Shown here in pieces: positions 34,654-42,227 of a stretch of 64,000 nt of DNA; position 1 is the first letter of the stretch; the number at the start of each line of letters is the position of its first letter. Source of the stretch: Butyricimonas sp. Marseille-P3923 (lineage in GTDB: Bacteria; Bacteroidota; Bacteroidia; Bacteroidales; Marinifilaceae); contig NZ_FXXL01000003.1 in NCBI RefSeq assembly GCF_900184685.1, positions 248,001 through 312,000 of the forward strand, in the 5' to 3' direction. The position numbers were made by a program, and so were the translations under genes. Under the pieces are notes generated by a model that searched no databases, was not told where the DNA came from, and saw only the letters and a list, made by a program, of their open reading frames with translations.

Positions 34654-35562
34654 ATGAAAATAAGAATTGAACATCTTGGGAAAATATATGCCGGTGGTAA
34701 AGAGGCTTTACGTGATTTGAATTTAGAAATAGAATCCGGTATGTTTGGTTTGCTGGGACCGAACGGGGCGGGTAAAACGACTTTGATGCGCATAATGACG
34801 TTATTGCAGAATCCGACTTCCGGCACGATATTTTTTGATGATTATGATTTATCGAAAGACAGGAAAGCGATTCGTTCTATGCTAGGGTATTTGCCACAGG
34901 ATTTTCGTACTTTTCAAAAGTTTCGGGCTTGGGAGTTTTTAGATTATAGCGCGGGGCTTGCCGGTATTGAAAAAAAGAAACGGGGGGAGCTTGTTGACGA
35001 AATGTTGAGGAAAGTGGGACTTTACGAGGAACGTGACCGTTGGGCAAATCGCTTGTCCGGGGGTATGAAACGTCGGTTGGGTATAGCGCAAGCGATTATC
35101 GGGAATCCCAAGATTATCATTGTCGATGAACTTACAACCGGGCTCGACCCGGAAGAGCGTATCCGTTTCCGGAATATTCTGTCGGATATAAGTGATAAAG
35201 ATGCGACGATTATATTATCGACACATATCGTGGGGGATATTTCCAGTAGTTGCAAGAATGTTGCTTTGTTAAATCACGGGCAATTAAAGTTCATGGGTAC
35301 CCCGGGGGAGATGCTCAGACAGGCGAGGGGGAAAGTTTGGGAACTGTTCGTCATGCAAGACGAGTATGAAGCGATAAAAGGGAAATATCCCGTGATCATG
35401 ACGGTTCCCGAAGACGGGGGACTGAGGATCCAAATTGTGGCAGAAGAAGTTGCAGAATATGCAGACGTGAAGTCAATAGAACCGAATCTGGAACACGCTT
35501 ACGTTTATTATATGGATTTCGTGTTGAAAGACAAGATGGATATGCAGGCTAAGCGTTTGTAA
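34654..35562 (+). CDS. ABC transporter ATP-binding protein (ABC-2 partner)
   Basis: This 302-residue ATPase is of the CcmA/ABC-2 class. Walker A is GPNGAGKTT near residue 37, the Q-loop is GYLPQDFRTF, the signature is LSGGMKRRLGIAQAI, Walker B is IIIVDELTTGLDP and the switch histidine is in LSTHIVGDI. A C-terminal extension of about 80 residues after the ATPase core is of the type seen in partners of ABC-2 permeases. It is encoded 18 nt downstream of the fused permease and should form a homodimer energising it. A bidirectional terminator follows. Confidence 0.9.
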   Translation: MKIRIEHLGKIYAGGKEALRDLNLEIESGMFGLLGPNGAGKTTLMRIMTLLQNPTSGTIFFDDYDLSKDRKAIRSMLGYLPQDFRTFQKFRAWEFLDYSAGLAGIEKKKRGELVDEMLRKVGLYEERDRWANRLSGGMKRRLGIAQAIIGNPKIIIVDELTTGLDPEERIRFRNILSDISDKDATIILSTHIVGDISSSCKNVALLNHGQLKFMGTPGEMLRQARGKVWELFVMQDEYEAIKGKYPVIMTVPEDGGLRIQIVAEEVAEYADVKSIEPNLEHAYVYYMDFVLKDKMDMQAKRL

Positions 35563-35564
35563 GT

Positions 35565-35599
35565 AAAAAACGAGATTCATTCCGAATCTCGTTTTTTTT
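35565..35599. terminator. Bidirectional terminator between the ABC ATPase gene and clpX
   Basis: cgagatt (35571-35577) pairs with aatctcg (35585-35591), extended by A's and T's on both sides (A6 left, T8 right). It serves both convergent genes. Confidence 0.9.
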
Positions 35600-35608
35600 G
35601 GGGTAAAA

Positions 35609-36826
35609 TCACGCCCGTAATTTCTGGGCAGTAAATTTGTCGAGTTTGCTCTCGGCGTATTCTTTGGTGACCGTGATGGAGTCGCAGTGTTGCGAGGGAA
35701 TCTCGAACATCAAGTCGGTCATGATGGCTTCGCAAATGGAACGTAGTCCGCGGGCTCCCAGTTTAAATTCAATAGCCTTGTCAACAATGTATTCGAAGAC
35801 ATCTTCGTTGAAGTTCAACGTGATATTGTCGAGTTCAAATAGTTTGATGTATTGGCGGATGATTGCGTTTTTGGGTTCCGTGAGGATGTTCCGCAGGGCT
35901 TGGCGATCCAGTGGTTCCAAGTAAGTCAATACCGGAAGACGCCCGATGATCTCGGGAATCAACCCGAAAGACTTCAAGTCTTGCGGGGCGATGTATTGCA
36001 ACATGTTGTCACGGTCGAGGAGGAAAGTTTCTTTGCTTGCCGTGAATCCTACCACTTGGGTGTTCATACGTTGGGCAATCTTTTTCTCGACACCGTCGAA
36101 TGCTCCGCCACAGATGAAGAGGATATTCTTGGTGTTTACCGGGATCATCTTCTGGTCAGGGTGTTTGCGTCCGCCTTGCGGGGGTACGTTCACGATAGAA
36201 CCTTCCAGTAGTTTCAACAAACCTTGTTGCACGCCTTCGCCGCTGACATCACGGGTGATGGACGGGTTGTCGCCTTTGCGGGCGATCTTGTCGATCTCGT
36301 CAATAAAGACGATACCTTTTTCTGCTGCGTCCACGTCGTAGTCGGCTGCTTGCAATAAGCGTGTCAGGACGGATTCGATGTCCTCGCCCACGTATCCCGC
36401 TTCCGTCAGCACGGTGGCGTCCACGATAGTGAAAGGCACGTGCAGCATTTTGGCAATCGTGCGTGCCAGCAAGGTTTTCCCCGTTCCCGTGCGACCGACC
36501 ATGATGATGTTGGACTTCTCGATCTCCACGTCGTCGTTACCGGGCTTTTGTGTCAATCGTTTATAATGGTTGTAAACAGCCACGGCAAGGTGTTTTTTCG
36601 CCTCGTCCTGACCGATCACGTATTGATCCATGAATTGTTTAATCTCTATCGGTTTCTTGACCTCGATATGATCCATGTCTAAAGGGGTGGAATGGCCTCT
36701 CTGTTCCTCTTGCACGATGTCGTACGCCTGTTGGGCACACATCTCGCAAATGAAACCGTCCATCCCGGCAATCAGAAGATCCACTTCGTCACGTGATCTT
36801 CCGCAAAACGAACATTTATCTTGCAT
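35609..36826 (-). CDS. clpX: ATP-dependent Clp protease ATP-binding subunit ClpX
   Basis: This 405-residue protein has an N-terminal C4 zinc-binding domain (CSFCGRSRDEVDLLI then FICEMC, residues 5-34) and an AAA+ core. Walker A is GRTGTGKT, the pore loop GYVGED, Walker B IVFIDEID, the RKH loop GGRKHPDQ and the sensor/arginine finger LGARGLRSI. ClpX unfolds tagged substrates, including ssrA-tagged proteins, and feeds them to ClpP. Its ATG overlaps the clpP stop by one base (TAATG), so translation is coupled. The conserved order clpP-clpX is kept; tig is not in this stretch. Confidence 0.97.
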   Translation of the reverse strand: MQDKCSFCGRSRDEVDLLIAGMDGFICEMCAQQAYDIVQEEQRGHSTPLDMDHIEVKKPIEIKQFMDQYVIGQDEAKKHLAVAVYNHYKRLTQKPGNDDVEIEKSNIIMVGRTGTGKTLLARTIAKMLHVPFTIVDATVLTEAGYVGEDIESVLTRLLQAADYDVDAAEKGIVFIDEIDKIARKGDNPSITRDVSGEGVQQGLLKLLEGSIVNVPPQGGRKHPDQKMIPVNTKNILFICGGAFDGVEKKIAQRMNTQVVGFTASKETFLLDRDNMLQYIAPQDLKSFGLIPEIIGRLPVLTYLEPLDRQALRNILTEPKNAIIRQYIKLFELDNITLNFNEDVFEYIVDKAIEFKLGARGLRSICEAIMTDLMFEIPSQHCDSITVTKEYAESKLDKFTAQKLRA

Positions 36827-37503
36827 TATTTATGATTCCGAGTTAAAACAGTGTCAATCATTCCGTATTCTTTCGCTTCCACAGCAGTCATCCAGTAGTC
36901 GCGGTCTGAGTCTTTTTCCACTTTTTTCAGCGGGTTACCGGAATGATCGGCGATGATTTGGTAAAGTTCTTTTTTCAATTTCATGATTTCCCGTGCCGTG
37001 ATCTCGATATCGGATGCCTGACCTTGGGCACCGCCCATCGGTTGGTGTATCATGATGCGGGAGTGTTGCAGCGCGGAACGTTTTCCTTTGGTGCCTGCCG
37101 TCATCAGCACGGCACCCATGGATGCGGCCATACCGGTACAGATGGTTGCCACGTCACATTTGATGTATTGCATCGTGTCATAGATTCCGAGTCCGTCGTA
37201 CACGCTACCGCCCGGGGTGTTGAAATAGATCTGCACGTCCTTGGTCGGGTCGGCTGATTCCAAAAATAACAATTGCGCCATAACGATATTTGCCACGGTG
37301 TCGTCAATCGGTACCCCGAGGAATATAATACGGTCCATCATTAATCTTGAAAAAACGTCCATGCTTGCCACGTTCAATTGGCGCTCCTCGATGATCGTCG
37401 GGGATATATAGCTGGCAGTAGCTGATTCGATACGATGTAGATTCAGGCTACTGATTCCTTTATGCTTCATGGCATATTTCTTGAATTCGTCTTGTGAAAA
37501 CAT
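36826..37503 (-). CDS. clpP: ATP-dependent Clp protease proteolytic subunit ClpP
   Basis: This 225-residue serine protease forms the double-heptamer chamber of ClpXP. The catalytic triad is visible: Ser in TGMAASMGAVLMTAG, His in SRIMIHQPMGG and Asp in KVEKDSDRDYWMT. The N-terminal region of about 30 residues before IEERQLNVASMDVFSRLMMDRII is longer than the mature enzyme, so propeptide processing is likely. It is the first gene of the clpP-clpX pair. The fucosidase gene upstream is on the same strand but 72 nt away and probably separate. Confidence 0.97.
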   Translation of the reverse strand: MFSQDEFKKYAMKHKGISSLNLHRIESATASYISPTIIEERQLNVASMDVFSRLMMDRIIFLGVPIDDTVANIVMAQLLFLESADPTKDVQIYFNTPGGSVYDGLGIYDTMQYIKCDVATICTGMAASMGAVLMTAGTKGKRSALQHSRIMIHQPMGGAQGQASDIEITAREIMKLKKELYQIIADHSGNPLKKVEKDSDRDYWMTAVEAKEYGMIDTVLTRNHK

Positions 37504-37575
37504 AAGTCCTGTTTTTTTAGTTATTCGGCTGCTAAGTTACGAAAAAAGGGTGAGAAAAGATACACTTCGTTGGTT

Positions 37576-38877
37576 TTATCGCCAAACAATCTCTATCACG
37601 TGGTCAATGTCCGCGGGGATTTCTTCCAGTTGGAGCAAGATGCCTTCTTTCGTTTTCTTGTATTTTACCGGGGTTTTATCTTTGAAACGTGCAATGCTTT
37701 TGACTTTTTTATCCGTGATGGGAAGTAGGAGTTCGGTTTTGTCCAGATTAAGGATGTGAACATATAATTTATTATCTTTTTGCGTGGTTACTCCCCACGG
37801 TTGATGGGGGACGATACCTGCCCGGGTGCCGTAGAGTGTTTCGCCGTAAGTTTTCATCCATTCCCCGATTTCTTTCAAACGCGTGACCGAGCCTTCGGGA
37901 AAATCTCCGCCGGGGCGGGGGCCCACGTTCAGGAGAAGGTTGGCGTTGTTGCCGGAGGCACCGACCAGCGTGTGAATAAGTTGTTTGGTCGATTTGAAGT
38001 TCCGGTCATTGATGTTGTATCCCCACGTGTTGTTCATGGTTTCGCAGCTTTCCAACGGGAGGGTGCTGATTTCGGCATCGGCGGAGTAACCTGCCTTGTT
38101 TTGCCCGGGAAGGTCACGCTCGAACATCTGGAAGTCTTCGCCCTCGAAGGGTGCTTTGTGGTGATTGTTACCGATGAGGCACCCCGGTTGCAGGCGGTGG
38201 ACTAAAGCGTATTGCCTTTCCAGTTGCCAGTCTGCGTCCGGTTTGTCCCACCAGCCGTCGAACCAGATACCCCCGATAGAACCGTAGTTCGTGAGTAGTT
38301 CGGTGAGTTGGGCATCCATGAATTTCAAGTAGTCTTCCCATGTCCCGGAAGGCGTGCGCCCGGTGTTGCGCCCGGTACGTCCCCACGGGTAGTAGTCGGG
38401 ACGGTGCCAGTCGATATGCGAGTAATACAGGAATAGTTTCAGCCCGTGCTTTTGGCAGGCTTCGGCGAGTTCCTTGATGACGTCCCGTTTGAACGGGGTT
38501 GCTTTCACCACGTTGTAGTCCGATTGTTTGGTGTCGAACATGGAAAAGCCGTCATGGTGCCGTGACGTGAAACAGATGTATTTCATCCCGGCGTCTTTGG
38601 CAGTGCGTACCCATTCGTCGGCGTTGAATTTGGAAGGGTAGAAGCCGTCCGCCAGTTTTTGGTATTCTTCTTCATTCAGGTTTTTGTTGGTAAGCACCCA
38701 TTCCCCGTCCGCCAGCATGCTGTATATTCCCCAATGGATGAACATACCGAATTTAGCGTCCCGGAACCATTGTCTGTTTTCCAAGTTTTCTTTCGATGGG
38801 GTATACTTCTCTTGCGCGAGGCAGAATGATGATATTCCACCCGATAATAAAAGCGTGATGATGAATATTTTTCTCAT
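37576..38877 (-). CDS. Alpha-L-fucosidase, glycoside hydrolase family 29
   Basis: This 433-residue secreted enzyme has a Sec signal (FIITLLLSGGISSFCLAQ; a Cys near residue 19 leaves a lipoprotein possible). Its GH29 domain includes WFRDAKFGMFIHWGIYS near residue 37, MKYICFTSRHHDGFSMFDTK and YYSHIDWHRPDYYPWG. The nucleophile Asp lies in GGIWFDGWWDKPDADW near residue 208. It should release alpha-linked fucose from host or dietary glycans. It is a lone gene, without the usual SusC/SusD transporter, sulfatase or other CAZyme neighbours. It lacks an obvious C-terminal carbohydrate-binding module. Confidence 0.93.
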   Translation of the reverse strand: MRKIFIITLLLSGGISSFCLAQEKYTPSKENLENRQWFRDAKFGMFIHWGIYSMLADGEWVLTNKNLNEEEYQKLADGFYPSKFNADEWVRTAKDAGMKYICFTSRHHDGFSMFDTKQSDYNVVKATPFKRDVIKELAEACQKHGLKLFLYYSHIDWHRPDYYPWGRTGRNTGRTPSGTWEDYLKFMDAQLTELLTNYGSIGGIWFDGWWDKPDADWQLERQYALVHRLQPGCLIGNNHHKAPFEGEDFQMFERDLPGQNKAGYSADAEISTLPLESCETMNNTWGYNINDRNFKSTKQLIHTLVGASGNNANLLLNVGPRPGGDFPEGSVTRLKEIGEWMKTYGETLYGTRAGIVPHQPWGVTTQKDNKLYVHILNLDKTELLLPITDKKVKSIARFKDKTPVKYKKTKEGILLQLEEIPADIDHVIEIVWR

Positions 38878-38981
38878 GATATGGTTTTGATTAAATTTTT
38901 CACGAAAATAGTAAATGTGTGTTTATTATCAAATATTCGGGGGTAGGATAGAATTATTTTAAAATAAATACATGAAAAAGC

Positions 38982-39011
38982 TTGCATATCCGAATAATAG
39001 AGATACCTTTG
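38982..39011 (+). promoter_or_regulatory. Promoter of the RRM protein gene with a long leader
   Basis: TTG at 38982-38984 and TACCTTTG at 39004-39011 are 19 nt apart. Transcription would begin near 39016, giving a 5' leader of about 118 nt before the ATG at 39134, long for a small protein and a possible site of autoregulation. Confidence 0.55.
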
Positions 39012-39133
39012 TTCCGAATTGAGTTGATTCCTTTGTTTTAAATCACTTTCCTAACATGTATTTGTATCGTTAAGTAGACTTTTATTCAATGCACACCTCA
39101 ATCACTATTAATTAATTATTAAAATTGTACTTG

Positions 39134-39460
39134 ATGAACATTTACATTTCAAATTTAAGCTATGGCGTTGATGACGCTGATTTAAGCACATTGTTTGCAG
39201 AATACGGAGAGATTGTATCTGCTAAAGTTATTATGGACAGAGAGTCAGGAAGATCAAGAGGCTTCGGTTTCGTTGAATTGGCTGACGATACTCTCGGACA
39301 GAAAGCGATTGACGAATTGAACGGTGCTGAATATGACGGTAAAGTGATTAACGTTAATGTGGCTAAACCGAGAGAAGAAAGATCAAACGGTGGTAACCGC
39401 GGAGGTTATAACAGAGGTGGCGGTAATCGCGGAGGTTATAATTCAAACAGAAGATATTAA
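39134..39460 (+). CDS. RRM-type RNA-binding protein with glycine/arginine-rich tail
   Basis: This 108-residue protein has one RRM domain (residues 1-80). RNP2 is MNIYISNLSY at the start and RNP1 is RGFGFVEL near residue 41, both with the aromatic residues that stack on RNA. It ends in an RGG-like tail of GGNRGGYNRGG repeats. Many Bacteroidota lack Hfq and carry several such small RRM proteins, which makes them candidate sRNA/mRNA binders; this is inference from the family. The ATG at 39134 was chosen over a TTG at 39125. A strong terminator follows. Confidence 0.92.
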   Translation: MNIYISNLSYGVDDADLSTLFAEYGEIVSAKVIMDRESGRSRGFGFVELADDTLGQKAIDELNGAEYDGKVINVNVAKPREERSNGGNRGGYNRGGGNRGGYNSNRRY

Positions 39461-39481
39461 TATATCGATATGGTACAGAAG

Positions 39482-39511
39482 AGAGGCTTGGTTTTCAAGC
39501 CTCTTTTTTTT
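39482..39511 (+). terminator. Intrinsic terminator of the RRM gene
   Basis: agaggcttg (39482-39490) pairs with caagcctct (39496-39504) across a gtttt loop, followed by seven T's. Confidence 0.92.
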
Positions 39512-39650
39512 GACTGTAAACAAGCGGATCGAACTTTATATTTTATCACGAATACATTGGTTCCAATTTTTATTTTTTTTGAGAGAGGTGTGTTTTGGGC
39601 AGAATTATTTTAATTTTGCTGTCCGATTAAACAAATTAAAAACAGAAGAA

Positions 39651-40163
39651 ATGATAGCAAATTGGTTTGAAGCGAAGGTGAAATACGTGAAAGTGGGTGA
39701 GGACGGGAAAGAGAAGAAAATGTCCGAGTCGTATTTGTTGGATGCCATGTCTTACACGGAGGCGGAGAGCAGGATCACGGAGTGTTTGAGAGAGATGATT
39801 CAAGGGGATTTTTATATTGCCGCGTTGAAGAAGTCGAACGTGACGGAGTTGGTGGAGTCGAATGACGGGAATGACGACAAGTGGTACAAGGCGAAGGTGA
39901 ACATTATTGATGCCGACCAGATTAGCGGAAAAGAGAAGAAGTCCGGTCAGTATTTCCTGATCGCGGGGTCAGATTTGGAAAGAGCTTTGGTTAATTTGCA
40001 AAAGAGTCTGTCTACTTACGTGGTTCCTTTCGAGATCGCTTCTATTGCCGACACGACAATCATGGACGTGTTCCCTTATTTCTCGGATGACACGGAGGAG
40101 AGGATTCCTTCGAATCTGAAACCTCTCGGTGAGATGGAGGCGAATGCCGAAGAATTCGAATAG
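39651..40163 (+). CDS. DUF4494 family protein
   Basis: This 170-residue cytoplasmic protein matches DUF4494, a family largely restricted to Bacteroidota. It starts IANWFEAKVKYVKVGEDGKEKK, continues with YTEAESRITECL, and repeats a similar strand pattern in WYKAKVNIIDADQISGKEKKSG, which suggests an internal duplication. The function is unknown. There is no signal peptide or membrane segment, and the C-terminus is acidic. The ATG at 39651 follows an A-rich leader (acagaagaa). It stands alone between the RRM terminator and palindromic element copy 3. Confidence 0.8.
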   Translation: MIANWFEAKVKYVKVGEDGKEKKMSESYLLDAMSYTEAESRITECLREMIQGDFYIAALKKSNVTELVESNDGNDDKWYKAKVNIIDADQISGKEKKSGQYFLIAGSDLERALVNLQKSLSTYVVPFEIASIADTTIMDVFPYFSDDTEERIPSNLKPLGEMEANAEEFE

Positions 40164-40173
40164 GGAAAAACTG

Positions 40174-40335
40174 CCGTAATCATATGGTAATCCTTGGGTT
40201 ATACTACCTCTTCTTTCTTACAGCTATGATATAGAATGCTTGTAGCAACGATTTTTATCGGGGATACAAGTGTTTGCTAGGGGTGTTGTGAGCGGGAAGA
40301 GGTAGTTTTACGATAGGATTACTTGGGGAAAACCC
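40174..40335. repeat. Long imperfect palindrome, copy 3 of the dispersed element
   Basis: The left arm (40181-40216) carries tatggtaatcc and actacctcttctttc. The right arm (40292-40335) begins gcgggaagaggtag and continues to aggattacttgggg. The order of motifs, including ctacctc before ctttc and gcgggaa at the start of the right arm, is the same as in copy 1 (2605-2768). The arms differ from each other and from copy 1 by many compensatory-looking changes. Confidence 0.65.
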
Positions 40336-40345
40336 GAATGAGGGC

Positions 40346-41326
40346 TTACTCTAAAATATTGTCCAATATTTTGTACTGTGCGTTGAAAAACAGCCTTCTC
40401 TCGAAACGTCCGCTTTGGGAGAGTAGGGTGGAGATGTTGCAAAAGGAGTTTATCCATTCTTTCACCTTGGTGAAGTCTTCCTCGGAATTCTCTATCATGG
40501 AGAAACTGAAGTTGCTTTGAAACGTGGCAAAGTGTCTGTTACCGGATTGATAATAGTTGCTTGTAAAGCCGATATTGACGGAGGAAACATAGAAGGTCGT
40601 TTCCGGCGGATATGGGATTGCGGGTACACGGGTACCATTTAATGTCATTTCGATATTTGATAAGAGCTCGTGAAGTTCTTCCTTTATATCTTCTTTTTCT
40701 TGTGTCGTGATAATGTTCATTTTGTAGAAATTGTCAATTTCTCTGGCTAATATCCAGATTAATGAATTATCCCAGACGTAGAAAACTTCTCGAAAGTTGT
40801 ATGTGTCAATGTATTCTCCTGCAAGGATAGATAATTTGTGGGGAAGTTCCCATGAAGAAAAATGATTGAATTCTTCCGACCGGATGAAGTAATTTCCCCA
40901 TTTGAAGAACATGAATTTCATAATCATGGGAAAATGGATGAAAAATTCCAGCGGTAGGACGTGGTAAACATTTCCCATTTGTCCGGGAATGTCCCGGTTG
41001 ATGTATTCGATTCGTTGGATGTTTTGCTCTATCATGTCACACAAGCAATCCATGGAATGAAATTTCAAGGGGATTTCCAGCACGACGGGATGCCATTGAT
41101 GGTTTTCTGCTTTGTAAAGTAGTCTGTCGATAGAGATATTCAGTTCTTTTGCCAATATTCCCATTTCCCGGATAGAGAAATTCACTTTTCTTGCCAATCT
41201 CCTGTAAATGGATTCCTTTTCTAATTTTAGAATGTCGGATACCAAATTTATCAGATCTGCCCTTTTGGGGATTTTCTTGTATAATTCATCAATGAATTCG
41301 TCATGGAGATCCTTCTTTTTCATCAT
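40346..41326 (-). CDS. Helix-turn-helix regulator, probable controller of the fimbrial locus
   Basis: This 326-residue protein begins with an HTH-like domain at about residues 20-70 (ADLINLVSDILKLEKESIYRRL, then FSIREMGILAKELNISIDRLL). A long, aromatic-rich C-terminal region that I do not recognise follows. Genes of this layout often flank Bacteroidales fimbrial and surface loci. Its promoter faces the same 332-nt region as the fimbrial operon, in divergent orientation, and that region holds two phased palindromes, so control of both units is likely. A TATTTTTG box on the minus strand (41369-41376) could be its -7. The ligand or signal is unknown. Confidence 0.65.
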   Translation of the reverse strand: MMKKKDLHDEFIDELYKKIPKRADLINLVSDILKLEKESIYRRLARKVNFSIREMGILAKELNISIDRLLYKAENHQWHPVVLEIPLKFHSMDCLCDMIEQNIQRIEYINRDIPGQMGNVYHVLPLEFFIHFPMIMKFMFFKWGNYFIRSEEFNHFSSWELPHKLSILAGEYIDTYNFREVFYVWDNSLIWILAREIDNFYKMNIITTQEKEDIKEELHELLSNIEMTLNGTRVPAIPYPPETTFYVSSVNIGFTSNYYQSGNRHFATFQSNFSFSMIENSEEDFTKVKEWINSFCNISTLLSQSGRFERRLFFNAQYKILDNILE

Positions 41327-41454
41327 GGTTTGTATTTATTTGAAGATGGAATATGTTAAATTCAATATCAAAAATAACTATAAATACGGAGTTTTTTGAT
41401 AAATATTAGCTTAAAATGCGTTTAAGTATAATATTCGAGTGTCATGTTTTTCTT

Positions 41455-41503
41455 TTCTCCGTTTAGGAGAAATTTTCCGGTATTTTTCCTCTGTTTAGGA
41501 GGA
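41455..41503. promoter_or_regulatory. Pair of GTTTA-centred palindromes, candidate operators
   Basis: Site 1 is ttctcc-gttta-ggagaa (41455-41471). Site 2 is tcctc-tgtttag-gagga (41487-41503). Both have G/A-rich half-sites around a GTTTA centre, and their centres are 32 nt apart, three helical turns. The region 41327-41658 is otherwise A/T-rich up to the promoter. Confidence 0.6.
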
Positions 41504-41605
41504 AGTTACTGAATGGTTTCCTATCATTGAGCGGGATAGAAAAATTGTTCGCCCGAAACTTCTCCGGGATGTTCAATTCCGGTGGTAGGAGTTGGATAAA
41601 GTTGT

Positions 41606-41637
41606 CTTTTTCAAGCGATAACAATGGTTTACATTTG
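41606..41637 (+). promoter_or_regulatory. Putative promoter of the fimbrial operon
   Basis: TACATTTG at 41630-41637 is a perfect -7 box; the -33 side is a T-run (41607-41611) about 18 nt upstream. The predicted leader to the ATG at 41659 is roughly 17 nt. Confidence 0.5.
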
Positions 41638-41658
41638 CATTAAGAAAATTAAATCTGT

Positions 41659-42219
41659 ATGCAAAGTAAAAGATTTATATTATTAATCATGGTGATTTCG
41701 TTCTGCACGTTAGCCCGTGCTCAAAAAATCGCATTGAAAAATAACCTGCTGATGGACGGTATGGCATCTCCGAATCTGGGTGTGGAATTCAAGGTCGGGG
41801 TGCGTACCACGTTGGATGTTCCCGTCAGTTGGAATTTGTGGAGTTTCAGCAATGATAAGAAGTTCAAGCATTTTGCCGTGCAGCCGGAATTACGGTGGTG
41901 GAAATGTCAACCGTTCACGGGACATTTCTTAGGTGTTCACGCTCATTATGCTTCTTATAACGCGGGAGGTATCGGACCTTTCAGAACGATAAAGGATAAC
42001 CGGTACGAGGGATGGTTGGCGGGTGTCGGCGTGAGCTACGGTTATAACTGGATATTCGCACCCCGCTGGTCGCTGGAAGCTACTGTCGGGGCAGGATACG
42101 CTTATATGTCGCACGATAAATTCCCGTGTGGCAAGTGTAAACCCAAGATCGGGCATAAGACCGCGCATTATTTCGGGTTGACGAAACTCGGGTTGACTCT
42201 TGTGTTTCTGATAAAATAA
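41659..42219 (+). CDS. DUF3575 family outer-membrane beta-barrel protein
   Basis: This 186-residue exported protein has a signal peptide (FILLIMVISFCTLARAQ) and a small barrel-like body of alternating strands: LKNNLLMDGMASPNLGVEF, then VQPELRWWKCQPFTGHFLG and SYGYNWIFAPRWSLEATVG. It matches DUF3575, commonly the first gene of Mfa-type fimbrial operons. It probably sits in the outer membrane and may aid assembly or anchoring. It is followed after 8 nt by the DUF3868/OmpA-like gene. Three cysteines near the end (PCGKCK) are unusual for an outer-membrane protein. Confidence 0.8.
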   Translation: MQSKRFILLIMVISFCTLARAQKIALKNNLLMDGMASPNLGVEFKVGVRTTLDVPVSWNLWSFSNDKKFKHFAVQPELRWWKCQPFTGHFLGVHAHYASYNAGGIGPFRTIKDNRYEGWLAGVGVSYGYNWIFAPRWSLEATVGAGYAYMSHDKFPCGKCKPKIGHKTAHYFGLTKLGLTLVFLIK

Positions 42220-42227
42220 TACAGACT

